From: Novosphingobium fluoreni
GTDB lineage: Bacteria; Pseudomonadota; Alphaproteobacteria; Sphingomonadales; Sphingomonadaceae
NCBI RefSeq assembly: GCF_014196615.1
Contig: NZ_JACIDY010000005.1
Span: 186,001 to 250,000, forward strand
Direction: 5' to 3'
Length of the DNA: 64,000 nt
Under the pieces are notes generated by a model. It ran no database searches. It saw nothing but the letters and a program-made list of their open reading frames with translations, and was not told where the DNA came from. Of this stretch, positions 28,908-38,543 are shown piece after piece. The stretch's first letter is position 1, and every line of letters starts with the position of its first letter. The position numbers were made by a program, and so were the translations under genes.

Positions 28908-29996
28908 TTATTCCGCTGTGTCGCCGACAGTAGCGGCGGCACGCTGTTCGATCGCCATGTTCCATACCGCGATGAATAGCGCGGCGATCACCGGGCCGAC
29001 GATGAAGCCGGTCAACCCGAATAGTTCCAGTCCTGAAAGCGTTGCGATCAGCACTACGAAGTCAGGCATGCGCGTATCACGTCCCACCAGGATCGGGCGC
29101 AGCAGGTTGTCCACCAGCCCGATGATGAACACCCCGCAAAAGATCATGATCGCGCCTTTGACGTAAGCGCCGGTCACAAGAAGGTAGATCGCCACGGGCA
29201 CCCAGATGATGCCGGTTCCAACAGCAGGAAGCAGCGACAGGAAGCCCATCAGCGTGCCCCACAGCAGTGCGCCTTCGATGCCCAGCAGCCAGAAGATCAC
29301 GCCGCCCAGCAGGCCTTGCACCACCGCGACCACCACCGTGCCCTTCATCGTGGCACGCACCACCACGACAAAGTGGTCGATCAGCCGGTCGCGCGTATCG
29401 GACCGCAAAGGCAGGGCGGTGCGGACCATGTTGCCATAGCGGCGGCCATCCTTCAGCAGGAAGAACGTCAGGTACAGCATCACGCCCAGCGCGGCGAGGA
29501 AGCTGAGCGCACCTTGGCCCACGACCAACGCGCGTGACGCGATATCCTGCAGCCCGCTGGCCACACCGCTGCCCAGCATGCGTCGTACCGATTCGAAGTC
29601 ACTCAAACCCTGGCGATCGATGAAGCGCCGGATGCCGGAGGGCAGGGCATTGCGCAGCTGGCTGAGCATGCCGGGGATGTCGATCTGGCCGCTGCGAATG
29701 CGATCGTACAGGGTCGCCGCTTCCTGAACCAGGCTGGAGCCGAGGAGGAGCGCGGGCATCACGATCAGGGCCAGGATCATCAGCAGCACCAGCGCCGCGG
29801 CCAGCCCTTTGCGTCCGCCCATCCGCTCGGCAAGCCGCTGGGTGGCGGGCTCGAACAGGATCGCGGCCACCAGTCCCCACAGGATCGCGCCGAAGTAGGA
29901 GGAGATCAACCAGCCGAACAGCAGGGTGACGATGAGGACGACGACGAGGAACGTGCCGTCCTCAAACCGGAAGCTGCGGGTCTCGCCGTCTTTCAT
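28908..29996 (-). CDS. AI-2E family transporter (PerM-like)
   Basis: From ATG 29,996 the product has 362 residues and seven or eight hydrophobic helices, for example FLVVVLIVTLLFGWLISSYF, AALVLLMILALIVMPALLLG and GTLMGFLSLLPAVGTGIIW. This is the AI-2E/PerM permease family, with the conserved DNLLRPILVGRDTRMPDFVV segment. Members are assigned to autoinducer-2 export or Na+/H+ exchange in some bacteria; the role here is open. The longer open frame overlaps the neighbouring S9 peptidase and is not used. Confidence 0.9.
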   Translation of the reverse strand: MKDGETRSFRFEDGTFLVVVLIVTLLFGWLISSYFGAILWGLVAAILFEPATQRLAERMGGRKGLAAALVLLMILALIVMPALLLGSSLVQEAATLYDRIRSGQIDIPGMLSQLRNALPSGIRRFIDRQGLSDFESVRRMLGSGVASGLQDIASRALVVGQGALSFLAALGVMLYLTFFLLKDGRRYGNMVRTALPLRSDTRDRLIDHFVVVVRATMKGTVVVAVVQGLLGGVIFWLLGIEGALLWGTLMGFLSLLPAVGTGIIWVPVAIYLLVTGAYVKGAIMIFCGVFIIGLVDNLLRPILVGRDTRMPDFVVLIATLSGLELFGLTGFIVGPVIAALFIAVWNMAIEQRAAATVGDTAE

Positions 29997-30186
29997 GCAT
30001 GGTCCTTGTGGCGTGTGCCGGGAGGAGGGAAGCGCAGCATCCGGGTTAGGGTTCCCGCGGCTCCTGTCCAGCGCTATCGATTCAGTTCCGGTAGGCGAGC
30101 GGTGGAAAGACCCGGAATCACGGCACTGGATTTTGTGTGGGGGGCGCTGCACGCTGCATACCGCCCCTTGCGATCGGAGATCAGAT

Positions 30187-32265
30187 TTGCGCCGTTCCTC
30201 CTCCCTACTGGCGGCCAGCGCCGCGCTTTGCCTGGTCCTGCCGCTCACTCCGGCCCTGGCGCAGGGTGACGCTTCGCAAGGTGCCGAGGCTTCGCAGCCC
30301 GCTGCTGGGCCGGATCGTCGGTTCTCGGGCAAGGATCTGTTCGGGCTGGCGGGCGCGACGAACCCGCAGATCAGCCCCGATGGCGCGCGCGTGGCCTATG
30401 TTCGGATGACGGCGGATATCATGACCGACGCCGAAGTGCCGACGATCTGGCTGGTGGACATCGCCAGCGGCCGACAGACGCCGCTTGTCACCGGCAAGGG
30501 CGCACACACACAGCCGCGATGGTCCCCCGATGGCAAGCGGCTGGCCTATGTCTCTTCGGACGGGGATGGTCCGGCGCAATTGTACGTCATGTGGATCGAC
30601 ACGCAGCGCACGGCCAAGGTCACCGGGCTGCCCGAAAGCCCCGGCAGCATCGCCTGGTCCCCCGATGGCCGATCGATCGCCTACACCATGCGCGTTCCGG
30701 GCGAGGCGATGAAGCTAGGCGCCCCACCGGAAAAGCCGGAAGGTGCGAAGTGGGCCGACGGGCTGGAGGTGATCGATCGGGTTTCCTATCGGGAGGACGG
30801 CGGCGGATACATCAAACCGGGCTTCACCCATATTTTCGTAGTGCCATCCGAAGGCGGAGCGGCGCGACAGGTTACGTTCGGCAATTTCGATGATGGCGGG
30901 CCGCTGTCCTGGAGTCCGGATGGGCGCAGGATCGTCTTTTCCGCCAATCGGCACCCAGAATGGCAAAAGGACATCAACAACTCCGAAATCTACGCAGCAG
31001 ACGTCAGCAGCGGCGCGAACACCGCGCTGACGACGCGCAACGGGCCTGACAACGGCGCGAGGCTATCGCCCGATGGCCAGCGTATCGCCTATCTGGGCTT
31101 TGATGACGTCAACCGCAGTTACGAGAATACCGAGCTCTACGTCATGAACGCGGACGGCAGCGGCGCGCGTTCGCTGACGGCAGGGCTGGATCAGTCGATC
31201 GACAGCGTGGAGTGGGCGGGCAATTCACAACTGTTCGTATCCTACGACGATCATGGCCGAAAGCGCGTGGCCCGCGTCGGCCTGGATGGATCGGTGCGGA
31301 TGGTGGCGGATGGGCTGAGCCCGGGCTCTCACTACGACCGGCCTTACACCGGCGGTGATTTCAGCGTCTCGAGCGGCGGCAAGGTGGCCTACACGGCGGG
31401 CGGCACCGACGCTCCGGCGGACTTGTGGGTGGACGGCAAGCGGCTGACCAATCTCAACGCCGGTTGGCTGGCCGCCAAGGCGGTCGCGCCGGTCCGCAAG
31501 CTGGCGGTCACCGCTCCCGATGGCCGCGCGATCGATGCCTGGTTGGTGACGCCGCCGGGGCTTGCGCCCGGCCAGCGCGCGCCTTTGATCCTGGAAATTC
31601 ATGGCGGGCCCAACACCGCCTATGGTCCGACGTTCTCCACGGACGCCCAGCTCTATGCCGCGCATGGCTATGCCGTGCTTTATACCAATCCGCGCGGCAG
31701 CACGTCGTACGGCGAAGCTTTCGCCAACCTGATCGATCGGGCCTATCCCGGCACCGACTATGATGATCTGATGGCCTCAGTGGATGCAGCGATCGCGGAC
31801 GGCGTGGCCGATCCCAACAACCTGTTCGTCACCGGAGGGTCGGGCGGCGGTGTCCTGACGGCATGGATCGTCGGCAAGACCGATCGCTTCAAGGCCGCAG
31901 CCTCGCAAAAGCCGGTGATCAACTGGATCAGTGAGGCGCTGACGATGGATGCAACGCCGTTCACGTCGCGCTACTGGTTCGACAAGAAGCCATGGGAAGA
32001 TCCGATGAGCTACTGGAAGCGTTCGCCGCTCAGCCTCGTCGGCAACGTCAAGACGCCGACGCTGGTGGTCGTGGGCTCGGAAGACTATCGCACGCCGGTC
32101 AGCGAGGCGGAGCAATATTATGCCGCGCTGCAGATACAGGGTGTGCCCACCGCGCTGGTCAAGGTGCCGGGCGCCAGCCACGGCGGGCTGACCGCGCGGC
32201 CTTCGCAATCGGCGGCGAAGGCATCGGCGATCCTGGCCTGGTTCGACAAGTATCGCGTGAAGTGA
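30187..32265 (+). CDS. S9 family prolyl oligopeptidase, secreted
   Basis: The start is TTG 30,187, with GGAG seven bases ahead; the reading frame before it is shadow. The 692-residue protein has a signal peptide (MRRSSSLLAASAALCLVLPL), a seven-bladed beta-propeller with repeated WSPDG motifs, and a C-terminal alpha/beta-hydrolase domain. Catalytic residues are Ser552 (VTGGSGGGVLT), Asp633 (VGSEDYRTP) and His665 (PGASHGG). The enzyme probably cuts short peptides in the periplasm. It is divergent from the AI-2E gene. Confidence 0.92.
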   Translation: MRRSSSLLAASAALCLVLPLTPALAQGDASQGAEASQPAAGPDRRFSGKDLFGLAGATNPQISPDGARVAYVRMTADIMTDAEVPTIWLVDIASGRQTPLVTGKGAHTQPRWSPDGKRLAYVSSDGDGPAQLYVMWIDTQRTAKVTGLPESPGSIAWSPDGRSIAYTMRVPGEAMKLGAPPEKPEGAKWADGLEVIDRVSYREDGGGYIKPGFTHIFVVPSEGGAARQVTFGNFDDGGPLSWSPDGRRIVFSANRHPEWQKDINNSEIYAADVSSGANTALTTRNGPDNGARLSPDGQRIAYLGFDDVNRSYENTELYVMNADGSGARSLTAGLDQSIDSVEWAGNSQLFVSYDDHGRKRVARVGLDGSVRMVADGLSPGSHYDRPYTGGDFSVSSGGKVAYTAGGTDAPADLWVDGKRLTNLNAGWLAAKAVAPVRKLAVTAPDGRAIDAWLVTPPGLAPGQRAPLILEIHGGPNTAYGPTFSTDAQLYAAHGYAVLYTNPRGSTSYGEAFANLIDRAYPGTDYDDLMASVDAAIADGVADPNNLFVTGGSGGGVLTAWIVGKTDRFKAAASQKPVINWISEALTMDATPFTSRYWFDKKPWEDPMSYWKRSPLSLVGNVKTPTLVVVGSEDYRTPVSEAEQYYAALQIQGVPTALVKVPGASHGGLTARPSQSAAKASAILAWFDKYRVK

Positions 32266-32274
32266 ATGCAAGAC

Positions 32275-32309
32275 GGCCTCGGAGCCGAAACTCCGAGGCC
32301 CTTTTCTGT
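32275..32309 (+). terminator. Intrinsic terminator after S9 peptidase
   Basis: A 10-bp stem (GGCCTCGGAG/CTCCGAGGCC) with a 6-base loop is followed by CTTTTCTGTTT on the plus strand, directly after the peptidase stop. It is a strong rho-independent terminator. Confidence 0.85.
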
Positions 32310-32326
32310 TTCGCGAAGCCGAAAGA

Positions 32327-32827
32327 TCAGGCCCCGGTCGAAGGCTCGTTCTCATTCGCAGCGCGGCTATTGAGCTGGATGTAATTGGGCATCCCCATCA
32401 GCTCGATCAGGTCGAACTGCTTCTCCAGGAAGTCCACATGCTCTTCCTCGTTTTCGAGGATGCGCTCAAAGATTTCGCGGCTGATGTAGTCGCGCACCGC
32501 TTCACAATGCGCGATCGCTTCGCGGAGCAGCGGAATGGCATCGTTCTCAAGCGCAAGATCGGCTTCGAGGACTTCTTTCACGCCTTCGCCCACGCGCAAC
32601 TTACCCAGCGCCTGGAAGTTGGGAAGGCCATCGAGGAACAGGATGCGCTCGGACAGCATGTCCGCGTGCTTCATTTCATCGATCGACTCGTGCCGCTCGT
32701 ATTCGGCCAACTTGTGGACGCCCCAGTGGTCCAGCATGCGATAGTGCAGCCAGTACTGGTTGATGGCGGTCAGCTCGTTCAGCAACGCCTTGTTGAGAAA
32801 ATCGATGACCTGGCGGTCGCCCTTCAT
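32327..32827 (-). CDS. bfr: Bacterioferritin
   Basis: A 166-residue bacterioferritin. MKGDRQVIDFLNKALLNELT and the HESIDEMKHADML motif match the ferroxidase and heme-binding helices; the Met of MKHADM is the usual heme ligand. The four-helix bundle assembles into 24-mers that oxidise and store iron. Its C-terminus has an extra Asn/Glu-rich tail. The neighbour bfd encodes the ferredoxin that reduces and mobilises the stored iron. Confidence 0.95.
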   Translation of the reverse strand: MKGDRQVIDFLNKALLNELTAINQYWLHYRMLDHWGVHKLAEYERHESIDEMKHADMLSERILFLDGLPNFQALGKLRVGEGVKEVLEADLALENDAIPLLREAIAHCEAVRDYISREIFERILENEEEHVDFLEKQFDLIELMGMPNYIQLNSRAANENEPSTGA

Positions 32828-32902
32828 GGCACAAACTCCTATCGCTCCACAAAGCTCTTAGCTTCGCAGAGTGCATCAAACAACCGGCAGAGGGTATTTT
32901 TG

Positions 32903-33127
32903 TCAGGCGGCGCTTAGCTGGTACGCGTTCTCCTTGGCGGGGATTACCAGCGGCAGGGTAGATCCCAATCGTTCTTCTGAAATGATGTCTTCCGCTTCGT
33001 CCACGCATTGGCGGCACTGGGGCGGACGGCCGAGCTTCGCGTAAAGTTCGTCTGCGCCGCCACGGCAGGTGCGCGCCAGATGGCGCAGCTCACATTCCCG
33101 GATGGCATTGCAGATGCAGACGTACAT
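32903..33127 (-). CDS. bfd: Bacterioferritin-associated ferredoxin
   Basis: A 74-residue ferredoxin with four cysteines as Cys4-x-Cys6 and Cys38-x2-Cys41 (MYVCICNAIR and PPQCRQCVDEAEDI), the Bfd ligand set for a [2Fe-2S] cluster. Bfd passes electrons to the Bfr heme to release iron. It lies 75 bases upstream of bfr on the same strand, probably one operon, and behind an apparent iron-responsive site. It carries a longer C-terminal tail than short Bfds. Confidence 0.92.
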   Translation of the reverse strand: MYVCICNAIRECELRHLARTCRGGADELYAKLGRPPQCRQCVDEAEDIISEERLGSTLPLVIPAKENAYQLSAA

Positions 33128-33147
33128 GCGCGTTCCTCTCGAATCGC

Positions 33148-33174
33148 ACTATACGTGTATGCGAATGGATCGCA
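33148..33174 (-). promoter_or_regulatory. bfd promoter with Fur/Irr-like palindrome
   Basis: On the minus strand TTGCGA and TATAGT (33,148 to 33,153) are 16 bases apart. The spacer contains TGCGAATGGATCGCA (33,160 to 33,174), a 5-base palindrome around a 5-base centre that resembles alphaproteobacterial iron-regulator sites. Repression by an iron-sensing regulator of bfd-bfr is plausible. Confidence 0.5.
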
Positions 33175-33182
33175 ATAGCATT

Positions 33183-34394
33183 TTAATTGCGATTGCGTTG
33201 CAACCGCCTTTCGGTCAGCGAACGCCACAGCCACTCCAGCGGACCGCGCCGCCAATGCTTCAGCCATAGAGGGCTGAGGATCAGCATCAAAGCCCAGCCC
33301 AAGGCGACGAAACCCCATTGCGCCAGCGGCCCTACACGTCCGAACAGGCCAAGCCCCCAGCCGTAGAACACGCCGGTCATGACCAGGCTGGTGCCTAGAT
33401 AATTGCTGAACGCCATCTGCCCCGCTGCGCCCAGCCTGCGGCCGGCCCCGGTTGTGCCGAGCCAGGGCGTCGCCAGCACCAGCAGGGCGGCATAGCCCAG
33501 CGCCGTCAGCAGATGCGGCAGGGCCAGGCCGTAGCGAACGGCGGCGTCCATCGCGATCACCGGGAAGTGTCGCGGCCAGAGCCAGTCCAGCGCCATCAGC
33601 GTGGCGCCTAGCCCCGCCAGTGTGCCACCCACCGCGATCGCCAGCATCACGCGAAGGGACCAGGCCCCGGCAAAAAACCCGGTGCGCTGCAGGGCCATGC
33701 CGATCGCCATCAGCGGCACGTATTCGCCAAATCCATCGCGGACGCCGTGGATCAGCCAAAGCGGGTGCTCATGCAGTTTGGTCGCCGCGATTTGCACGAA
33801 GCCACCGGCGTATTGCCCCAGCTCCCGCCCGATCATCATGTCCACGTAGGTGTAGTAGCGGCCCACGGCCTGGGCTTGCATGGGTGCGGCCACACCTATC
33901 CGCTCCGCTTCTTCCGCGTTCACCATCGGCAGGTTGGCGACCAGTCCGGCGACATGCAGGGCCATGAAAAGGGTGAGAGCTGCGGCGACAAGCAGCCTGA
34001 GCGGCAGCCGATGCAGCAGCAGGACGATAAATCCGCAAGCGGCGTAGGCGAACAGAATGTCGCCCCACCACAGCAAGGCGTAATGCAGCGCGCCGAACAG
34101 CAGCAGCCAGGCGAGCCGACGGGCTTGCAGCAAGTCCGCATCCCGACCGGCCGCCTCTGCCCGGTCGATAAAGAGCGCCATGCTTGCTCCGAACAGCATG
34201 GCGAACAGCGCGCGCATCTTGCCTTCGAACAGGACAAACCCGATCGCATAGGCGGTTTCGCCCCAGATCCCGGCCGGATGCGGAAGGTTGGGCGTCAATG
34301 CGCCGATCGATGGCCCGGCGAACCCGGCGATGTTGATCGCCAGGATGCCGAGGACCGCGACGCCGCGGATGATGTCGAGCGAGGCGACGCGCAT
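33183..34394 (-). CDS. DUF418 family membrane protein
   Basis: The start at ATG 34,394 (RVASLDIIRGVAVLGILAIN) is the typical DUF418 beginning. The 403-residue protein has about ten transmembrane helices, a PNLPHP patch and a C-terminal DUF418 block (WGFVALGWALMLILSPLWLK, WLRRGPLEWLWRSLT-like). Members belong to a superfamily with acyltransferase-like membrane proteins; no activity is known for most. It is divergent from bfd-bfr with the promoter region between. The longer open frame overlaps the SPOR gene and is rejected. Confidence 0.85.
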   Translation of the reverse strand: MRVASLDIIRGVAVLGILAINIAGFAGPSIGALTPNLPHPAGIWGETAYAIGFVLFEGKMRALFAMLFGASMALFIDRAEAAGRDADLLQARRLAWLLLFGALHYALLWWGDILFAYAACGFIVLLLHRLPLRLLVAAALTLFMALHVAGLVANLPMVNAEEAERIGVAAPMQAQAVGRYYTYVDMMIGRELGQYAGGFVQIAATKLHEHPLWLIHGVRDGFGEYVPLMAIGMALQRTGFFAGAWSLRVMLAIAVGGTLAGLGATLMALDWLWPRHFPVIAMDAAVRYGLALPHLLTALGYAALLVLATPWLGTTGAGRRLGAAGQMAFSNYLGTSLVMTGVFYGWGLGLFGRVGPLAQWGFVALGWALMLILSPLWLKHWRRGPLEWLWRSLTERRLQRNRN

Positions 34395-34416
34395 GGGTCG
34401 CCCAGCCTTAGCCGCC

Positions 34417-35523
34417 TCAGTCGCGCGTGGCGAGGCAGGTGAACCCGGCTGTCCGCAAGCGCGCGCACGCGGCGGTGGCATCGGCCTGGCTGGCAAAGCC
34501 GCCGGCCTGCAGCTTGGTCAGCTTGCCTGCGGGGGCGAGGATCTTGGCATGTCCCGTCAGCTCGGGCCGGCCCTTGACCCGGCTCCACAGTGCGTCCGCA
34601 TTGCCGGCAACGCCGAACGCGCCCAGCTGAAGACGCCAGCCCCCTGACGCGGTGGGCACAGGCGCAGGTTTGGAAGGGGGCTGCACGGTGCTGACTGCGG
34701 GGCGTACCGATTGCACCGGCTTGGGCTTGGCTGGGCTGGTGGTGGTATTGGTAAAGTCCGCCCCTGCGCTTCGTCGGGACGGGGTGGCCGCGACACGCTC
34801 CGCGTCGCTAACGGCACGTTCGACGGTGGCGAGGGCCGGGCCTCTGCTCGTCTTGCCGACGGGGGCTGTCCCATCGTCGCCGATCGTATTTCCGGAAGGG
34901 CCAGACAGATCAAGCGCCGCCAACTGCCGCGCGCGGGTTGCCTCGGCCTCCTGCGCGATCTGTGCCGCCACCGAGACCGACTTTTGCCGATCCGCCATCG
35001 GCACGTGCTGGTCCATCTGGCGCAGTGCGCTGGTCGCTTGAGGCAGACCGGCCTGCTGGGCCAGCGTCAGATAGGCATAAGCGCGCACCCAGTCCTTGGG
35101 CGCACCATCTCCGTTGAACAGCGCCAGGCCCTGAATGTATTGTGCTCGCGCGTCTCCGCGCGCGGCGGCACTGCGGATATAGGGCATCGCCTTCTGCCGC
35201 TCGCCTCGCTGGAACAGCAGCAGGCCGTAGTTATCGGCCGCCTGCAAATGCCCTTTCGCCGCTGCCTGCCCGAAGAGCGCCTCCGCGCGCGCTGGATCGC
35301 GCGGAACGCCGCGACCAAGGCGATAGGCCTGAGCCAGGTTGAATTGCGCATCGGGATCTCCGGCGTCAGCCGCCGCCTGCCACTCACGCACGGCGGCCGG
35401 GAAATCACCGTTCCCCCAGGCGTCCACGCCCGCCTTAACATCGGCCAGGGCCGGGACGGCAAGGCCGCACAGCACGATCATCGTCGCCAGCGTGGCTGAA
35501 TTGCCCCATCGAACCGCCATCAT
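34417..35523 (-). CDS. Sel1-repeat/SPOR-domain protein
   Basis: This 368-residue protein has a signal sequence (TMIVLCGLAVPALADVKAG), several Sel1/TPR-like repeats (GDPDAQFNLAQAYRLGRGVP, GHLQAADNYGLLLFQRGERQ, DARAQYIQGLALFNGDGAPK), an Ala/Thr linker and a C-terminal SPOR domain (SGGWRLQLGAFGVAGNADAL). SPOR domains bind denuded glycan strands at septa. A TTG at 35,559 is possible, but the ATG pair at 35,523/35,520 is preferred. A related SPOR protein is divergently encoded next to it. Confidence 0.85.
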   Translation of the reverse strand: MMAVRWGNSATLATMIVLCGLAVPALADVKAGVDAWGNGDFPAAVREWQAAADAGDPDAQFNLAQAYRLGRGVPRDPARAEALFGQAAAKGHLQAADNYGLLLFQRGERQKAMPYIRSAAARGDARAQYIQGLALFNGDGAPKDWVRAYAYLTLAQQAGLPQATSALRQMDQHVPMADRQKSVSVAAQIAQEAEATRARQLAALDLSGPSGNTIGDDGTAPVGKTSRGPALATVERAVSDAERVAATPSRRSAGADFTNTTTSPAKPKPVQSVRPAVSTVQPPSKPAPVPTASGGWRLQLGAFGVAGNADALWSRVKGRPELTGHAKILAPAGKLTKLQAGGFASQADATAACARLRTAGFTCLATRD

Positions 35524-35797
35524 CGCAGACCGTATCCTTCTACGCGGCCTATCGTGCAAAGGCCGCTCCTATCGGACGCTGGACTGCGCGCCGCACCGTC
35601 CAATCGCCGTTAAGTGACATAGTGAAGAACCGCTTAGCAAAGCCTTTATGCGGGTATCCCCGTAATCACCCCGTCCTTGCGCGGTGCACTTAACCTTAAA
35701 TTAGGGGTGATCTGCGATTTCCTGTGTCGTGGAAGATGAAGCGAGGGCGCGTTCGCCGTCCGTTTCGTCAGGGAATCAATCAGGGGAATCCGTCACG

Positions 35798-37210
35798 ATG
35801 CAGGCCCAGACAATGATGGCGCGGCATATGGCCAGGCTGAACCAGTTGGCCGCCGACCGCTCGCGTCTTGGCAAGGCGATGGCAGCGGCGATCGCCGTCA
35901 GCTGTGTCGCGGCTCCGGGCTTTGCGCTGGCAGGTGACCTTGCCGATCAGGGCAATGCCCAGTCGGATCGCGCCGATCGCAAGCTCGACAAGCAGATACT
36001 GACGGCCGAGCGCGCGGTGGCCAAGCAGCCGCAGAATCTGGAATTGCGCTCCCGCCTGGCGCAGGTGTACCTCGCAGCGGGCCGTTTCCTGTCCGCCAGC
36101 GGCGCGTTCGAGGATGCCGTCGCCCTGGGAGACAAGACGCCCGCCAGTGCGCTGGGCATGGCGCTTTCCTACATCGGCTCCAGCCGCAACCAGGAAGCGC
36201 TCGCGCTGCTGGGCCAGTGGCGCGATGCGATCCCTGTCGGCGATTTCGGTCTCGCGCTCGCTTTGGCAGGACAGCCCGCGCAAGCTGTCGCGATCCTTTC
36301 CGAAGCGGTGAAAGCGGGGGACAATACCCCCAAGAACCGCCAGAATCTGGCCTATGCCTTCGCGCTGGACGGTCGTCTGGCCGAGGCACGCGTGGTCGCC
36401 TCGCAGGACGTACCGGTGGACCAACTGGAAGCGCGGGTCAGCGATTGGGCGTTGCAGGCCAGCGTCGGCTCCGCGCAGTCTCGCGTGGCCGCACTATTAG
36501 GCGCGCCGGTGCGCAGCGATCCCGGCCAGCCGACGCAGTTGGCGCTCGCCGGAACCGGGAATGCGCCCGCCCTGGCCATGGTAGAGGCCGCTCCGGCGCC
36601 CGTTTCGACGGCGCAAGAACTGCCGCCTGCTCCTGCCGATGCTCCGGCTCTGGCATTTGCCGAGCCAGCACCCGTTGCGGATCCGGTGGCCGAGCCTGCC
36701 GAACCGGCAATCGCCTCTCCTGAGCCGGTTCAGCCTGCGCCGGCTCTTGCCGCCGCGACCGATCGACAGTTCGTTTCCAATCCCGTCGTCCAAGCGGTTG
36801 CCGAATCGCCGCGTTCCGCTGCGCCGGTCCGGATGGCGCGCGCCGAAGCCGTCCGCCCGACGCCGCCCGTCGTGCGCAAGCCGGTCCCGGCGCCCCGGCG
36901 CCCCGCCGCAATTGCCTCCACCCACGTGGTGCAACTCGGCTCGTTTTCCACTGAGGCGGGCGCACATAGGGCGTGGAAGATTTTCCAGCAGCGCGATCCG
37001 GGGCTCAAGGAACGTGAGTTGCATTTGACCCAGGCCGTGGTGAACGGCCGGACCTACTGGCGCGTGGCTGCGGGCGGCTATGACATGGCTTCTGCCAAGG
37101 CCAAGTGTTCTTCGGGGCGGGTTGCTGCAGGTTCCTGTATCGCCCATTCCGCCGCTCGTGAGCTTCCCGGCGCAGTGGCCTCGGTCTCGCGCCGCCTGGC
37201 AAGCCGCTGA
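35798..37210 (+). CDS. TPR/SPOR-domain protein
   Basis: A 470-residue protein from ATG 35,798. It has a signal-type helix (MAAAIAVSCVAAPGFALAGD), TPR-type helices (LELRSRLAQVYLAAGRFLSA; GMALSYIGSSRNQEALALLG), a long Ala/Pro linker, and a C-terminal SPOR domain (THVVQLGSFSTEAGAHRAWK, then WRVAAGGYDMASAKAKCSSG). Exported SPOR proteins act at division sites. A 238-base gap to the divergent SPOR gene holds the promoters. It is followed by a strong terminator. Confidence 0.85.
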   Translation: MQAQTMMARHMARLNQLAADRSRLGKAMAAAIAVSCVAAPGFALAGDLADQGNAQSDRADRKLDKQILTAERAVAKQPQNLELRSRLAQVYLAAGRFLSASGAFEDAVALGDKTPASALGMALSYIGSSRNQEALALLGQWRDAIPVGDFGLALALAGQPAQAVAILSEAVKAGDNTPKNRQNLAYAFALDGRLAEARVVASQDVPVDQLEARVSDWALQASVGSAQSRVAALLGAPVRSDPGQPTQLALAGTGNAPALAMVEAAPAPVSTAQELPPAPADAPALAFAEPAPVADPVAEPAEPAIASPEPVQPAPALAAATDRQFVSNPVVQAVAESPRSAAPVRMARAEAVRPTPPVVRKPVPAPRRPAAIASTHVVQLGSFSTEAGAHRAWKIFQQRDPGLKERELHLTQAVVNGRTYWRVAAGGYDMASAKAKCSSGRVAAGSCIAHSAARELPGAVASVSRRLASR

Positions 37211-37249
37211 ATTTCAAAGTTCTTCACGACCCCATGTGAAGCCACTCGC

Positions 37250-37283
37250 CGCCCCCGCTCTCGTAGCGGGGGCGTTTTTTTTT
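37250..37283 (+). terminator. Intrinsic terminator after the TPR/SPOR gene
   Basis: A 10-bp stem (CGCCCCCGCT/AGCGGGGGCG) with a 5-base loop and nine Ts on the plus strand, just past the SPOR gene; a strong terminator. Confidence 0.9.
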
Positions 37284-37307
37284 AGGCGTCGGCCTGTCGC
37301 GAAGTAA

Positions 37308-38543
37308 CTAGGCGACTTGCGCGCCGCCCTTGAACAGCGCCGATACGCGGCCCTGCACGGGCTGGCGATCGAACGGGGTGTTACCGGCGCTGGCGGCCAT
37401 TTTGTCGGAGTCGACGATCCAGGGGCGATCGGCGTCGATCACCGCGATATCGGCTTCGGCTCCCGTCGCCAGTTTCCCCGCCTCGACCCCCAGCAGCCGA
37501 GCGGGATTTGCCGCCAGCAGCGCAAAGGCGCGGCCAAGATCGATCACGCCGTCCCGCACCAGGGTCAGGGTCAAGGGCAGCAGTGTCTCCGCTCCGGCCA
37601 TGCCTGGCGCCGAATCGGTGAAGGGCAGCCGCTTGTCCTCCGCTCCGCGCGGATCGTGGCCTGAGGCGATGACGTCGATCGTCCCGTCCGCGATTCCCGC
37701 GATCACCGCCTTCCGGTCTGCCTCGGAGCGCAGTGGCGGGGAGAGGTGCGCAAACGTCCTGAACTGCGCCACCGCCAGATCGGACAGCATGAAATAGGCA
37801 GGCGTGACTCCCGCCGTCACCTTGATCCCGCGGGCCTTGGCGTGTCGCACCAGTTCCAGCCCGGCGGCGGTCGTCACCGTGCGGAAGTGGATGGCGCAAT
37901 CGGCCATTTCGGCAATGGCGATATCGCGCGCGATGGCGAGTGATTCGGCCTGGGCCGGCGCGGCGGGGAGGCCCAGACGTGTCGCCATTTCGCCCGCGGT
38001 GGCCACGGCGGACCCCACCAGGCCGGCATCTTCGGCATGGGTGCAGACCGTCATGCCCAGCATCGCGGCATATTGGCACAACCGCAGCATCGTGCCCGAA
38101 TCGGCGATCCAGCGCCGACCGGTGGCGATCCCGCGCGCACCGGCGTCCCGCATCATCGCGATCTCGGCCAGTTTTTCGCCCTCAAGCTCGCGGGTGGCCG
38201 CGGCCAGGGGATGGACCCAGAAATCAGGCTTACCGGACGAGGCGGCAAAGCGAACGCGGGGCGGAACGTCGAGGGGCGGGTTCTGATCCGGCATCAGCGC
38301 CGCACGGGTGACGCCGCCGAAGTGGAACGCCGGCTTGTCGATCGCGAAGACGCCATAGTCCACCAGGCCGGGGGCGATCAGCAATCCTTTGGCATCGTGG
38401 ATCCGGTCCCCCGGCTGGGGCTGAGCGTCGGCTCCGACCGCCACGATCCGGTCCCCCTCGCAACGGACGGCGCCTGGCGCGACGGTGCCATCGGGGTGGA
38501 CGATGCGGCCGTTGGTGATGGTAAGTGGCGCGGCCTGGCTCAT
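37308..38543 (-). CDS. pyrX: Dihydroorotase-like PyrC' (probably non-catalytic, pyrX)
   Basis: From ATG 38,543, overlapping the pyrB stop (ATGA), the product has 411 residues of amidohydrolase fold. The metal motif normally reading D-x-H-x-H-x-R is replaced by [19 protein letters not shown] (residues 57 to 75), so two metal ligands are missing, although CTHAED and SGHDP remain. In Pseudomonas such PyrC' subunits have no activity but hold PyrB together as a dodecamer. Operon structure with pyrB supports the same role. A separate active pyrC should exist elsewhere. Confidence 0.85.
   Translation of the reverse strand: MSQAAPLTITNGRIVHPDGTVAPGAVRCEGDRIVAVGADAQPQPGDRIHDAKGLLIAPGLVDYGVFAIDKPAFHFGGVTRAALMPDQNPPLDVPPRVRFAASSGKPDFWVHPLAAATRELEGEKLAEIAMMRDAGARGIATGRRWIADSGTMLRLCQYAAMLGMTVCTHAEDAGLVGSAVATAGEMATRLGLPAAPAQAESLAIARDIAIAEMADCAIHFRTVTTAAGLELVRHAKARGIKVTAGVTPAYFMLSDLAVAQFRTFAHLSPPLRSEADRKAVIAGIADGTIDVIASGHDPRGAEDKRLPFTDSAPGMAGAETLLPLTLTLVRDGVIDLGRAFALLAANPARLLGVEAGKLATGAEADIAVIDADRPWIVDSDKMAASAGNTPFDRQPVQGRVSALFKGGAQVA

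Noticed and set aside
29926..30186. N-terminal extension of the S9 peptidase frame
   Set aside because: The signal peptide begins at TTG 30,187 behind a GGAG site; earlier codons overlap the AI-2E gene and lack family character.
30000..30332. N-terminal extension of the AI-2E transporter frame
   Set aside because: It overlaps the divergent peptidase start, and the extension is low-complexity Arg/Ser-rich sequence without homology-like pattern.
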